Program-made: the position numbers and the translations under genes
In this document: positions 43,147 to 51,797 of the stretch, piece by piece
How positions within the stretch are numbered: position 1 is the first letter of the stretch
Layout: every line of letters begins with the position of its first letter
The notes under the pieces: model-generated
Told to the model about the DNA's origin: nothing
Seen by the model: the letters and a program-made list of their open reading frames with translations, nothing else
The model's database searches: none
NCBI RefSeq assembly: GCF_002797855.1
Contig: NZ_PGFB01000005.1
Location: 414,162 to 478,161 of the forward strand
Origin: Compostimonas suwonensis
GTDB lineage: Bacteria; Actinomycetota; Actinomycetes; Actinomycetales; Microbacteriaceae
Length of the DNA: 64,000 nucleotides
Direction: 5' to 3'

Positions 43147-43325
43147 GGGGCTCCTGACGACTGGAGGACGGTGCGGATCGGCTCGGCGGCGAACTCGGGG
43201 CGAACTCGACGACGGCCTCGACGACGGCCCCGGCGGCGGCCCCACGGCAGTGCCGAACGGGGCCGCCCGACGGCGCTGCTCGGCGATGCAACTCAACCTA
43301 GCGCGTGCAAGGCAGCCACCGCCCC

Positions 43326-43410
43326 ACTCAAAACGACGGACTTGTGCACTGTGTGAGCGCTCAACACCCTCTTCCTCTCCCGTTTTCCTCAGAATTTCCG
43401 TCGTTTTGAG
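43326..43410. repeat. Inverted-repeat element, family B copy 3
   Basis: An 85-bp element, ACTCAAAACGACGGACTTG to TTTCCGTCGTTTTGAG, lying in the 309-bp space between the two divergent GH13 genes, where a terminator would have no evident use. Its middle resembles that of copy 4 (shared TGTGAGCGCTCAACA). No LacI-type palindrome was found in this space, so control of the two GH13 genes is not visible. Confidence 0.85.
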
Positions 43411-43442
43411 AAAAGGAGAAAGGGGGGTTTCGGGGGATGCCG

Positions 43443-43455
43443 TAACGTGGCGCAC
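43443..43455 (+). promoter_or_regulatory. Candidate -10 box of a leaderless promoter
   Basis: TAACGT at 43443-43448 ends seven bases before the ATG at 43456; no ribosome site is present, which favours leaderless translation from that ATG. Confidence 0.4.
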
Positions 43456-45225
43456 ATGACGATCGAGGACATCCCCGACTACGACGCGCCCACCGAGACG
43501 GAGACCGAGACGCTCGACGCCGTCATCACGGGCGACGAATGGTGGCGCACGGCCGTGATCTATCAGATCTACCCGCGCTCCTTCGCCGACGGCAACGGCG
43601 ACGGGCTCGGCGATCTGGAGGGCATCACCCACCGTCTGCCCGCACTCGCGCATCTCGGCATCGACGCGATCTGGCTGTCGCCGTTCTTCACCTCCCCTCA
43701 GCACGACGCCGGCTACGACGTCGCCGACTACTGCGACGTCGACCCGATCTTCGGCACCCTCGCCGACTTCGACAGGATGCTGGCCGCCGCCCACGATCTC
43801 GGCATCCGGGTGATCGTCGACCTCGTGCCCAACCACTCCTCGAGCGACCACGTCTGGTTCCAGGAGGCCCTCGCGGCACCGGAGGGCAGCGCCGAGCGCG
43901 CCCGGTACATGTTCCGCGACGGCCGCGGCGGGAGCGGCGAGCTGCCGCCCAACAACTGGGAGTCCGTCTTCGGCGGCCCCGCCTGGACCAGGGTGACCCG
44001 CCCCGACGGCACCCCCGGTCAGTGGTACCTGCACCTCTTCGACGTCTCGCAGCCCGACTTCGACTGGAACAACGAGTGGGTGCGCGAGCAGTTCCGCGGC
44101 GTGCTGCGCTTCTGGCTCGACCGCGGCGTCGACGGTTTCCGGGTGGATGTCGCGCACGGCCTCATCAAAGCGGAGGGCCTGCCCGACTACACGCCGCCCG
44201 CCGAGGGCGGCAGTATGGGCGGCGGAATCCCCGACCTCTCGGGCGGCGCCGAGCTCGAGCCTCAGATCAGCTCGAAGGAGCCGCCGCTGCCGCCGTACTG
44301 GGCGCAGGACGGCGTGCACGAGATCTACCGCGACTGGCACGAAGTGCTCGCCGAGTACGAGGGCGACCGGGTGCTGTGCGCCGAGGCCTGGGTGGAGCCG
44401 CTCGCCAAGCTCGCCCGGTGGGTGCGCCCCGACGAGATGCACCAGGCCTTCAACTTCTCCTACCTCGAGACACCGTGGGATGCCGGGGCCCTCCGCGAGG
44501 TCATCGACGAGTCGATCGCCGCCTTCGCCACGGTGGGCGCGCCGAGCACCTGGGTGCTCTCCAACCACGACGTCGTGCGTCACGCGAGCCGTCTCGCGCT
44601 CACGGCCGAGAACCTGCAGGGCCACGGCGTGGGGCCGAACACCCCCGGCAAGCCCGACCCCGTGGTGGGGTTGCGCCGGGCGCGTGCCGCGACATCCCTC
44701 ATGCTCGCCCTGCCCGGCAGCGCCTACATCTACCAGGGCGAGGAGCTCGGCCTGCCCGAGGTCATCGACCTGCCCGACGCCGCCCGCCAAGACCCCACCT
44801 GGTTCCGCAGCAACGGCGAGCGCTACGGCCGCGACGGATGCCGCGTGCCGATCCCCTGGGAGTCGGCAGCGCCGTCGTACGGCTTCGGCCCCAGCTCCGC
44901 GAGCTGGCTGCCGCAGCCGGGCGAGTGGGCCTCGTACGCGCGCGACGAGCAGACCGGCGTGCCCGGCTCGACGCTCGAGCTGTACCGCCTGGCGCTCGAG
45001 GTGCGCCGCGAGCTGGGGCTCGGCTGGAGCGAGCTCGAGTGGCTTCCCGACTACCCGCGGGATGTCGTGGCCTTCCGCACGGGAGACCTCACCGTCATCG
45101 CGAACCTGGGCTCCGTGCTCGTCGAGCTGCCCGCGGGCGGCGAGGTCGTGCTCGCCTCGAGCGACCTGGACGGCGCGGCCCTGCCCGCCGACACGACGGT
45201 CTGGCTGCTGGGCGTCGAGGAGTAG
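43456..45225 (+). CDS. GH13 alpha-glucosidase (oligo-1,6-/alpha-1,4-glucosidase type)
   Basis: A 589-residue GH13 enzyme. Conserved regions are VDLVPNHSS at 121-129, the nucleophile Asp231 in GFRVDVAHG, the acid/base Glu310 in LCAEAWV and Asp372 in LSNHDVVRH. There is no signal peptide. It should release glucose from maltose or maltodextrins in the cytoplasm, working with the divergent neopullulanase-like enzyme. An in-frame GTG at 43447 would add only three residues. Confidence 0.92.
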   Translation: MTIEDIPDYDAPTETETETLDAVITGDEWWRTAVIYQIYPRSFADGNGDGLGDLEGITHRLPALAHLGIDAIWLSPFFTSPQHDAGYDVADYCDVDPIFGTLADFDRMLAAAHDLGIRVIVDLVPNHSSSDHVWFQEALAAPEGSAERARYMFRDGRGGSGELPPNNWESVFGGPAWTRVTRPDGTPGQWYLHLFDVSQPDFDWNNEWVREQFRGVLRFWLDRGVDGFRVDVAHGLIKAEGLPDYTPPAEGGSMGGGIPDLSGGAELEPQISSKEPPLPPYWAQDGVHEIYRDWHEVLAEYEGDRVLCAEAWVEPLAKLARWVRPDEMHQAFNFSYLETPWDAGALREVIDESIAAFATVGAPSTWVLSNHDVVRHASRLALTAENLQGHGVGPNTPGKPDPVVGLRRARAATSLMLALPGSAYIYQGEELGLPEVIDLPDAARQDPTWFRSNGERYGRDGCRVPIPWESAAPSYGFGPSSASWLPQPGEWASYARDEQTGVPGSTLELYRLALEVRRELGLGWSELEWLPDYPRDVVAFRTGDLTVIANLGSVLVELPAGGEVVLASSDLDGAALPADTTVWLLGVEE

Positions 45226-45237
45226 CTCCCCGCTCCT

Positions 45238-45290
45238 CCTCCCGCATGTGGGTATGGGGTCGTTCGGCAGACTCCTGCATGTGGGAGAGG
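45238..45290. repeat. Imperfect inverted repeat (family D, copy 2) between convergent genes
   Basis: CCTCCCGCATGTGGG at 45238-45252 and CCTGCATGTGGGAGAGG at 45274-45290 can pair with a few G-T pairs. It lies between the convergent alpha-glucosidase and M23 peptidase genes and shares CCTGCAT and a GGG end with the element at 6328-6410. It probably serves as a bidirectional terminator. Confidence 0.5.
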
Positions 45291-45325
45291 GAGTGACGCT
45301 GAACGAGAGCGGAGCGAGCCGCGAG

Positions 45326-46765
45326 CTAGTTCGTGTTGGCGAAGAGCCAGGGCAGCGGGTCGACCTGCTCGGTGCCGTTCAGCCGGATCTCGAAGTGCAG
45401 GTGCGGGCCCGTCGACATACCGGTCGAGCCGACCTTGCCGATGACCTGGGCGACCTTGACCGGGTCGCCCTCCTTGACGGTGACCGAGCCGTGCTGCATG
45501 TGCGCGTAGACGCTCGAGACGAGCTGGCCGTCGATCATGTGGTCGATGATGACGTGCACGCCGAGGCTGCCCTCGCCGTCTTCGACGTAGCGCACGACCC
45601 CGTCGGCGATCGCCTGGATGGGGGCGCCGTTGCCGGGGTTGAAGTCCTGGCCCCTGTGGTCGGACGAGCAGCCGGCGCAGTCGCGGTAGCCGAAGCGGTC
45701 GCCGATGTGCACGCCGACCGCGAAAGGCCACTGGATGGTGCCGTTGGGGTCGTTGGTGAAGTCGCTCGCCATGCGGATGCCGGTCGCCGCAGCGATCTCG
45801 GCGACCGAGCTCGACTCGTAGCCGTCGCGCTGCACGGCGAGATTGTCGGTTCCCGTGACGTCGAGGCGCTGGGCCGGCTCCGAGGAGGTGGACTGCTTGG
45901 CGGTCGCGGCGACGGCCGCCTGGGCCTGCACGTCTTGGGGGGTGAGCAGGGCGTCGGCGGGCACGGAGGTCGCGACCGCGATCGCGCCGACGAAGAGCAT
46001 GGCGGTGATGCTGAGGGTCTTGGCGGCCACCCGGCGTCTGCGGGAGGGGCGAGGGGCGGCCTTGGCCGAGGATCGGCCGGCGGGGTGAGTGCCCGCGTCG
46101 GCGACGTGGTTCTCGACCCGGCTCGTCGCGGTGTTCCCCGCGGCGGTGTTCCCCGCGCCATGGCCGGCCGTTGCGCCGTCGGCGGGGCGACCGGTGCTCG
46201 TGTGCTCGCCGCCGGCGGTGGAGTCGGCGCCCATGAGGTCGGCGACGGTGGAGTCGGGGGCGGGGGTGTCGGCACCGAGGTCGTCCGCGGCCCGTGAAGC
46301 GGCGACCGTCTCCGAGACGGATGCCGGCGCAGCCGCAGCACGGGCGGCACGTCGGCCGGATCGCGCCTGACCGGCCTCGATGCGCCCGGCCTCGGCGGCG
46401 GCGAGCGTCGCGAGCACCTCGGCGATCGGATCGGAGAGCGCGCTGCCGGCGGGAGCGTCTGCGGCCCCGGCCGGGACGGCGAACCCGGCGACGACGGCCT
46501 CGGTCGCGTCGGATACGGGAGCGGCGAGCTGAGGGGCGGCGGGCTCCGGGGCGGCGGCCTCGGCGCGCGACGCTGCAGGCGCCGGGATCGGCGTGCTCGC
46601 GGCATCCGCCGGCTGATCGCGCGCACCCGCGCCGACCGCGAAGACAGCCGCCTGCGCTGCCCGTTCGCGCTCACGCAGCTCGCGTCGGGTGAGAGCAACC
46701 GGGGTCGCCTGAGGATCCGTTGCTCCAGGCACGGACGTGCCTGAGGAGAGTGGATCGAGGCTCAA
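45326..46765 (-). CDS. M23-family peptidase, membrane anchored
   Basis: A 479-residue putative peptidoglycan endopeptidase. Residues 1-235 are a long Ala/Pro-rich cytoplasmic region, a basic stretch and one transmembrane helix follow at about 248-270, and the C-terminal 140 residues hold the LytM/M23 zinc site: DHRGQDFNPG (His and Asp ligands) and GPHLHFEIR. It would sit outside the membrane and cut peptide cross-links. The AT-rich space upstream (46766-46882) holds TATCTA/TTATCAT stretches that look like promoter DNA. No c-di-AMP riboswitch was recognised. Confidence 0.9.
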   Translation of the reverse strand: MSLDPLSSGTSVPGATDPQATPVALTRRELRERERAAQAAVFAVGAGARDQPADAASTPIPAPAASRAEAAAPEPAAPQLAAPVSDATEAVVAGFAVPAGAADAPAGSALSDPIAEVLATLAAAEAGRIEAGQARSGRRAARAAAAPASVSETVAASRAADDLGADTPAPDSTVADLMGADSTAGGEHTSTGRPADGATAGHGAGNTAAGNTATSRVENHVADAGTHPAGRSSAKAAPRPSRRRRVAAKTLSITAMLFVGAIAVATSVPADALLTPQDVQAQAAVAATAKQSTSSEPAQRLDVTGTDNLAVQRDGYESSSVAEIAAATGIRMASDFTNDPNGTIQWPFAVGVHIGDRFGYRDCAGCSSDHRGQDFNPGNGAPIQAIADGVVRYVEDGEGSLGVHVIIDHMIDGQLVSSVYAHMQHGSVTVKEGDPVKVAQVIGKVGSTGMSTGPHLHFEIRLNGTEQVDPLPWLFANTN

Positions 46766-46882
46766 AACGGGGGGTCTCCGGCTACTGCATACGGGGGTGG
46801 CGTGTCACCGAACGGGGGAATTCGATGATAACGAATAGATAAAGGCTAACGACATTTCTCTGAAAACGCCATGGGAGCTCCC

Positions 46883-47704
46883 CTATCGGGGCACAACGCC
46901 GAGCTCGACGAGAGCCCGCTCGAGCTCATCGAAGACGCCGGGGCCCGCCCCGAGCAGCAGCTCTTTTCCGGCCGGCCGACCCTGAAAACCGGTGATCCGG
47001 GCGCCCGCCTCGCTCGCGATGAGGGCCCCCGCCGCGATGTCCCAGGGGTTGAGCCCGCTCTCGTAATACGCGTCGAGCCGGCCTGCGGCGAGCGAGCAGA
47101 GGTCGAGCGCCGCCGAGCCGATACGACGGATGTCGCGCACCTGGGAGATGAGTCCCTCGACGACCTCCGCCTGCCGGGTGCGCTTCTCGGCGCTGTAGCC
47201 GAAACCGGTGCCGACGAGCGCGAGCGACAGCTCGGATCGCTCGGACACACGCAGCGGCCGGTCGCCGAGGAAAGCCCCGCCGCCCCGGCTCGCCGAGAAC
47301 ATCTCGTCGAGCACCGGGTTGTAGACGGCGCCGGCGAGCGCCGTCCAGCTCGCCGGGTCGGGCTCGCCCTCGACGACGGCGATGCTCACGGCGTAGGCCG
47401 GGATGTCGTAGAGGTAGTTGACGGTGCCGTCGATGGGGTCGACGACCCAGGTGAGGCCGCTCGTGCCGCCCGTGGCCTCCGACTCCTCGCCGAGAAAGCC
47501 GTCGTGGGGGCGCAGCTGCGCGAGGCGGGCCCTGATCAGGTCTTCCGATTCGCGATCGGCGAAGGTCACGACGTCCTCCGGCGACGACTTGGATGCCGCG
47601 ACCTCGACCCCCTCGTCGCGCCGCCGCCTCACGAGGGCACCCGCCTCCCGTGCGATCGTCGTTGCGATGGCGAGCAGTTCTGCGGGGTTCACGGCGGTAG
47701 TCAC
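46883..47704 (-). CDS. Inositol monophosphatase family protein
   Basis: A 273-residue FIG-superfamily phosphatase. Metal-binding motifs are GEESE near residues 72-76, WVVDPIDGTVNY at 86-97 (Asp89, Asp92) and NPWDIAAG in the C-terminal half. It hydrolyses inositol phosphates or related sugar/histidinol phosphates with Mg2+. The exact substrate cannot be read from sequence. It is divergent from the D-2-hydroxyacid dehydrogenase gene and upstream of the M23 gene. Confidence 0.92.
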   Translation of the reverse strand: MTTAVNPAELLAIATTIAREAGALVRRRRDEGVEVAASKSSPEDVVTFADRESEDLIRARLAQLRPHDGFLGEESEATGGTSGLTWVVDPIDGTVNYLYDIPAYAVSIAVVEGEPDPASWTALAGAVYNPVLDEMFSASRGGGAFLGDRPLRVSERSELSLALVGTGFGYSAEKRTRQAEVVEGLISQVRDIRRIGSAALDLCSLAAGRLDAYYESGLNPWDIAAGALIASEAGARITGFQGRPAGKELLLGAGPGVFDELERALVELGVVPR

Positions 47705-47802
47705 CTCTCGAGCCTAGCGAGGGGCGGTCGGCGGGCGAGAGCGCGAGTAGTTTGGACGCACAGAGTTCAATCGCCGGCTCGGCCGTCGGAAGGGAGCCCG
47801 TC

Positions 47803-48750
47803 GTGGATCGTCCGGAGGAGTTCGCGGTCGCCGTGCTCGACGACTATCAGGATGTCGCGCTCACGAGCGCCGACTGGTCCCCCCTCGACGGCCGAGCCGC
47901 CGTCACCGTGCTGAACCGGCACATCGGCGACGAGCACGAGCTCGTCGCCGCACTGCAGGGTTTCGACGCCGTCTGCGTGATGCGCGAGCGCACCCCGCTC
48001 CCCCGGCGGGTGCTGGAGAGACTGCCGCGGCTGCGCCTGATCTGCTCGACGGGCCGCAGCAACGCCTCGATCGACCTCGCGGCGGCAGCCGGGCTCGGCA
48101 TCGAGGTCGCGAACACCGGGGCGGCGGGGCAGGGCCCTCTCGAGCTGAGCTGGGCGCTGCTGCTCGCCGCCGTGCGGAGGCTCCCCGTCGAGCTCGGCAG
48201 CCTGCGGGCCGGCGGCTGGCAGCAGACCGTGGGCGGCGATCTGGCGGGATCGACGATCGGGCTCCTGGGGCTCGGCCGGATCGGCGGGCAGATGGCGGCC
48301 GTCGCGAACGCCTTCGGCATGGAGGTCATCGCCTGGAGCCCGCACCTCGACGAGCAGGCCGCCCGCGAGCGCGGCGCCCGGTTCGTCGACAAGGCGACCC
48401 TGTTCCGTGAGAGCGACGTCGTGAGCATCCATCTCGTGCTCGCCGAGAGCACGCGCGGCATCGTCGGGCGCACGGAGCTGGAGTCGATGAAACCGACCGC
48501 CTACCTGGTGAACACCTCGCGTGGTCCGCTCGTCGACGAGGCCGCGCTCATCGAGGTGCTCGAGCGCCGGGCGATCGCCGGTGCGGCGCTCGACGTCTAC
48601 GACACCGAGCCGCTGCCCGCGGGACATCCCTTCCGAACCCTCGACGACGTCGTGGCGACGGGCCACATCGGTTTCGTGACGCAGAGCTCGTACCGCGCCT
48701 TCTACGGGGGCACCGTCGCGAACCTCGTGGAGTGGCTCGACCGGGCCTGA
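47803..48750 (+). CDS. D-isomer-specific 2-hydroxyacid dehydrogenase
   Basis: A 315-residue NAD-dependent dehydrogenase. The Rossmann motif GLLGLGRIGG is at 153-162, and the catalytic set is Arg240 in NTSRGPLVD, Glu269 in DTEPLP and His288 in ATGHIGF. It interconverts 2-oxoacids and D-2-hydroxyacids. The GTG at 47803, with AGGGAG six bases upstream, is preferred to the longer frame from 47752. The gene is 61 bp upstream of a LacI-type regulator and borders module 3, so it may act on a hydroxyacid of that pathway. Confidence 0.9.
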   Translation: MDRPEEFAVAVLDDYQDVALTSADWSPLDGRAAVTVLNRHIGDEHELVAALQGFDAVCVMRERTPLPRRVLERLPRLRLICSTGRSNASIDLAAAAGLGIEVANTGAAGQGPLELSWALLLAAVRRLPVELGSLRAGGWQQTVGGDLAGSTIGLLGLGRIGGQMAAVANAFGMEVIAWSPHLDEQAARERGARFVDKATLFRESDVVSIHLVLAESTRGIVGRTELESMKPTAYLVNTSRGPLVDEAALIEVLERRAIAGAALDVYDTEPLPAGHPFRTLDDVVATGHIGFVTQSSYRAFYGGTVANLVEWLDRA

Positions 48751-48811
48751 CCCCTGCGTTCGCCGCGTCGAGGCCGTCGGTAGGATGGTGAGTCCCAGCA
48801 GAGGGAGAACG

Positions 48812-49807
48812 ATGTCTCACAGCCCCACGATGAACGATGTGGCCCGAGTGGCGCAGGTCGCGCTCAAGACGGTGTCCCGCTACGTCAACGGGGCGACGAA
48901 CATCGATCCCGTCCTCTCCGACCGGATCGCCGCCGCGATCGAGGAGCTGGGCTACCGCCGCAATCTCGCCGCCGCGAGCATCCGCCCGGGCTGGACGAGC
49001 AAGATGGTCGGCCTCATCGTCAGCGACCTCGCGAACCCCTACTACTCGGTGCTCGCGCGCGCGATCGAGGAGGAGCTCGGCCAGGCCGGCTACATGCTCA
49101 TCGTCGCGAGCTCGGAGGAGGACGGCGGCCGTCACGACCGGCTCGTCGACCGGCTCATCGAGCAGCGGGTCGACGGCCTCATCATCGTGCCTCCGCAGCA
49201 CGCCGGCCGCGACTGGGCGTCCATCCCCCCGCCCATCCCGCCGATCGTGTTCCTCGACCGCCCGGGCAGCCACGTGGCCGCCGACACCGTGCTCACCCAG
49301 AATGTGGAGGGCGCAGCCACCGCCACGAAGGCGCTGCTCGACACGGGCGCGAAGAACGTCGCGTTCGTCGGCGACTCCCTCGAGATCTTCACCATCCGCG
49401 AGCGCTACCGCGGCTACGAGCAGGCGCTCATCGAGCGCGGCCTCGAGCCCGACCCGCGGCTGCGCTTCGACACGGCCCACTCCAGCGAGCAGGCCACGAT
49501 CGCCGTCGACGCGATCCTCGCCGACGGAACCGCCGACGCGGTGTTCGCCGCGAACAACCGCGCGTCGATCGGCGCGCTGCTCTCCTTCAACGCCCACGAC
49601 CGCCACCTGCCGCTGATCGGCTTCGACGACTTCGAGGCGGCGCCTCTGAGCTCGCCCCCCGTCTCCGTCGTCGGCCCCGACATGGAGCGCATGGGCAAGG
49701 ATGCCGCGGTGCTGCTGCTCGCGCGCCTGCGAGGCACCGACGCGCCCTTCGCCGAGCACGTGCTCTCGGCCGACCTCATCCTCCGCGGCTCGGAGCGGGC
49801 TCGCTAG
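48812..49807 (+). CDS. LacI-family transcriptional regulator (module 3)
   Basis: A 331-residue LacI-type regulator with the helix-turn-helix MNDVARVAQVALKTVSRYVNG and a sugar-binding domain. The ATG at 48812 with GAGGGAG just upstream is preferred to 48785. TAGGAT at 48781-48786 may be its -10 box. It is the best candidate to bind the two identical palindromes GACAACGTTGTC at 53182 and 57580 that control module 3. It is convergent with the permease gene, whose stop is 21 bp away. Confidence 0.92.
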   Translation: MSHSPTMNDVARVAQVALKTVSRYVNGATNIDPVLSDRIAAAIEELGYRRNLAAASIRPGWTSKMVGLIVSDLANPYYSVLARAIEEELGQAGYMLIVASSEEDGGRHDRLVDRLIEQRVDGLIIVPPQHAGRDWASIPPPIPPIVFLDRPGSHVAADTVLTQNVEGAATATKALLDTGAKNVAFVGDSLEIFTIRERYRGYEQALIERGLEPDPRLRFDTAHSSEQATIAVDAILADGTADAVFAANNRASIGALLSFNAHDRHLPLIGFDDFEAAPLSSPPVSVVGPDMERMGKDAAVLLLARLRGTDAPFAEHVLSADLILRGSERAR

Positions 49808-49828
49808 AGCGCCCCGGCTCCTGCGGCG

Positions 49829-50797
49829 CTACTTCTCCGAGCCGGCCGTGAGCCCCTTGCTCCAGAAGCCCTGCAGCGACAGGAACATGATCACGATCGG
49901 CACGACCGAGACCAGGGCCCCCGTCACGACAGTGATGTAGGAGACCGGGAAGCCGTCCATGTCGCGCCAGTTGATCAGCCCGACCGTCACCGGCTGCAGG
50001 GCGTTGCCCGCGAGCATGAGCGACGGCAGCAGGTAGTTGGTCCAGATGGCGACGAACTGGAAGAGGAAGATCGTCACCATCGCGGGCGCCATGATCCGCG
50101 TGCCCATCGCGAAGATGCGGAACTCCCGTGCCCCGTCGATGCGCCCAGCCTCGATGAGGGAGTCGGGCACCGAGGAGGCCGCGTAGATCCGCGCGAGGTA
50201 GACGCCGAACGGGCTCACGATGCTCGGGATGAACACCGCCCAGAAGGTGTTGATGACACCGGTCGAGCTGAAGAGCAGGTACAGCGGCACGGCGAGGATG
50301 GGCGCCGGCAGCAGCACGGCGGCGAGCACGGTGCCGAACACGGCCTCGCGCCCGGGGAAGTCGAACTTCGCGAGGGCGTACCCGCACATGACCGACAGCA
50401 GGGTGGACACGGCACCACCCACCCCGGCGTACAGGAGCGAGTTCAGCAGCCAGCGGGAGAAGATGCCGTCTTGCGTCGTGAACAGGGTGCCGATGTTCTC
50501 GACGAGGTCGAAGCTGTCGCCGAACCAGAAGCCGTTGCCGGTGAAGAGCTCGCCACCCGGCTTCGTGGCGCTCACCACGAGCCACCACACGGGCAGCAGC
50601 GAGTAGACGGCGAAGATGATCATCACGGCGAGCACGAGGAGGCGCGACGCCGGGCTCACCCGTTCGAAGGCGCTGTAGCCGCGACCGACCCGGCCGCCGC
50701 CCTTGCGGGAGTCGGGCGCCGTGCGCGTGGTCGCGGCATCCGCTCGTATGGATGTCTCGGCGGGATCGGTCGCGATCGTGGAGGTCGGGGTGGGCAT
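49829..50797 (-). CDS. Sugar ABC transporter permease, MalG type (module 3)
   Basis: A 322-residue permease. After a 45-residue polar N-terminus come six helices and the EAA loop EAGRIDGAREFRIFAMGTRI. It pairs with the MalF-type permease encoded just upstream, with which it shares one base (TGATG). No ATPase gene is near. It is paralogous to the permease at 39563. Confidence 0.93.
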   Translation of the reverse strand: MPTPTSTIATDPAETSIRADAATTRTAPDSRKGGGRVGRGYSAFERVSPASRLLVLAVMIIFAVYSLLPVWWLVVSATKPGGELFTGNGFWFGDSFDLVENIGTLFTTQDGIFSRWLLNSLLYAGVGGAVSTLLSVMCGYALAKFDFPGREAVFGTVLAAVLLPAPILAVPLYLLFSSTGVINTFWAVFIPSIVSPFGVYLARIYAASSVPDSLIEAGRIDGAREFRIFAMGTRIMAPAMVTIFLFQFVAIWTNYLLPSLMLAGNALQPVTVGLINWRDMDGFPVSYITVVTGALVSVVPIVIMFLSLQGFWSKGLTAGSEK

Positions 50798-51708
50798 CAG
50801 TCGACTCGCTTCGCAGAGGCACGGAACACGAACACGGAGAGCAGGCAGACGATCGCGCCGAGGATGACGGAGAGCGTCGCCGCATAGTTGAAGTCGTTCG
50901 CCGAGAGCCATTTGACGGCCATCATGATCGGCGTGTAGTCGGAGGGCAGGTTCGGTGCGATCGACCGCATCGTCACCGGCTCGTTGAACAGCTGCGCCGT
51001 GCCGATGATCGAGAACACGAGGGTCAACAGCAGGGCCGGGCGGATGAGCGGGACCTTGATGCGCAGGGCGGCACGCCAGCCGGAGCATCCGTCGATCGCC
51101 GCGGCCTCCATGACCTCGTTGGGGATCGACTGGAGCGCCGAGTAGAGCAGCACCATGTTGTAGCCGGTCCAGGCCCAGGTCATGATGTTCGCGATCGAGA
51201 ACGGGAGCATCGCATCGGAGACGAAGGAGATGTCGATGCCCAGGCCCGCCGCGAACTGCACGACGGGGCTCAGCGTCGGGGCGTAGAGGAACGACCAGAC
51301 GAGGGCCGCGATCACGCCGGGGAGGCCGTAGGGCACGAAGTAGCCGAGGCGGAAGAACCGCTTGGCGATCGCCACCCGCGAGTCGAGCAGCAGCGCGAGA
51401 CCGAGGGCGATCACGAGCATGAGCGGCACCTGGATGATGCCGATGAAGAAGACCCGCCCGAGCGAGGCGATGAAGGCGGGATCGGTGAACGCCCGCACAT
51501 AGTTGTCGAAGCCGACGAAGCCCAGCTGCGCGCCGCCGAGGCCGAGGCCCTCGCGGTGGGCGCCGAAGAAGCTCTGCACCACCGAGTACACCGTCGGGAT
51601 CAGGTAGATGACGATGAACAGCAGGAGGAAGGGCAGGACGAAGGGTGCCGCCCTCAGGAGGTTCCGGCGGCGGGTGCTGGACCGCCGGATGGTGGACGCG
51701 TTGTGCAT
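50797..51708 (-). CDS. Sugar ABC transporter permease, MalF type (module 3)
   Basis: A 303-residue permease with six helices and the EAA loop EAAAIDGCSGWRAALRIKVP. GAGAGA stands just before the ATG at 51708. It lies between the binding-protein gene (89 bp upstream) and the MalG-type permease gene. Confidence 0.93.
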   Translation of the reverse strand: MHNASTIRRSSTRRRNLLRAAPFVLPFLLLFIVIYLIPTVYSVVQSFFGAHREGLGLGGAQLGFVGFDNYVRAFTDPAFIASLGRVFFIGIIQVPLMLVIALGLALLLDSRVAIAKRFFRLGYFVPYGLPGVIAALVWSFLYAPTLSPVVQFAAGLGIDISFVSDAMLPFSIANIMTWAWTGYNMVLLYSALQSIPNEVMEAAAIDGCSGWRAALRIKVPLIRPALLLTLVFSIIGTAQLFNEPVTMRSIAPNLPSDYTPIMMAVKWLSANDFNYAATLSVILGAIVCLLSVFVFRASAKRVD

Positions 51709-51797
51709 GTTCTCTCTCGTCGTCGACAGGGACACGGATCGCCGTGGTGGGAGGGGATGCCCGGGAGCAGGCCGCATGCCTGCTCCCGGGCACTCGA

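Noticed and set aside
41092..44790. A 1232-residue open frame continuing the neopullulanase gene upstream to 44790
   Set aside because: The extra 548 residues are antisense to the well-supported GH13 alpha-glucosidase and cross the family B element; the ATG at 43146 has a good ribosome site and a normal N-terminus.
46766..46882. Possible c-di-AMP (ydaO) riboswitch before the M23 peptidase gene, as seen for some actinobacterial cell-wall hydrolases
   Set aside because: The space is only 117 bp, AT-rich and lacks the conserved ydaO helices; promoter DNA is the simpler reading.
49808..49830. AGCGCC/GGCGCT pairing as a bidirectional terminator between the LacI gene and the convergent permease gene
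   Set aside because: Only six base pairs with an 11-base loop and no T-tract, and it runs into the permease stop codon; too weak to list as a feature.
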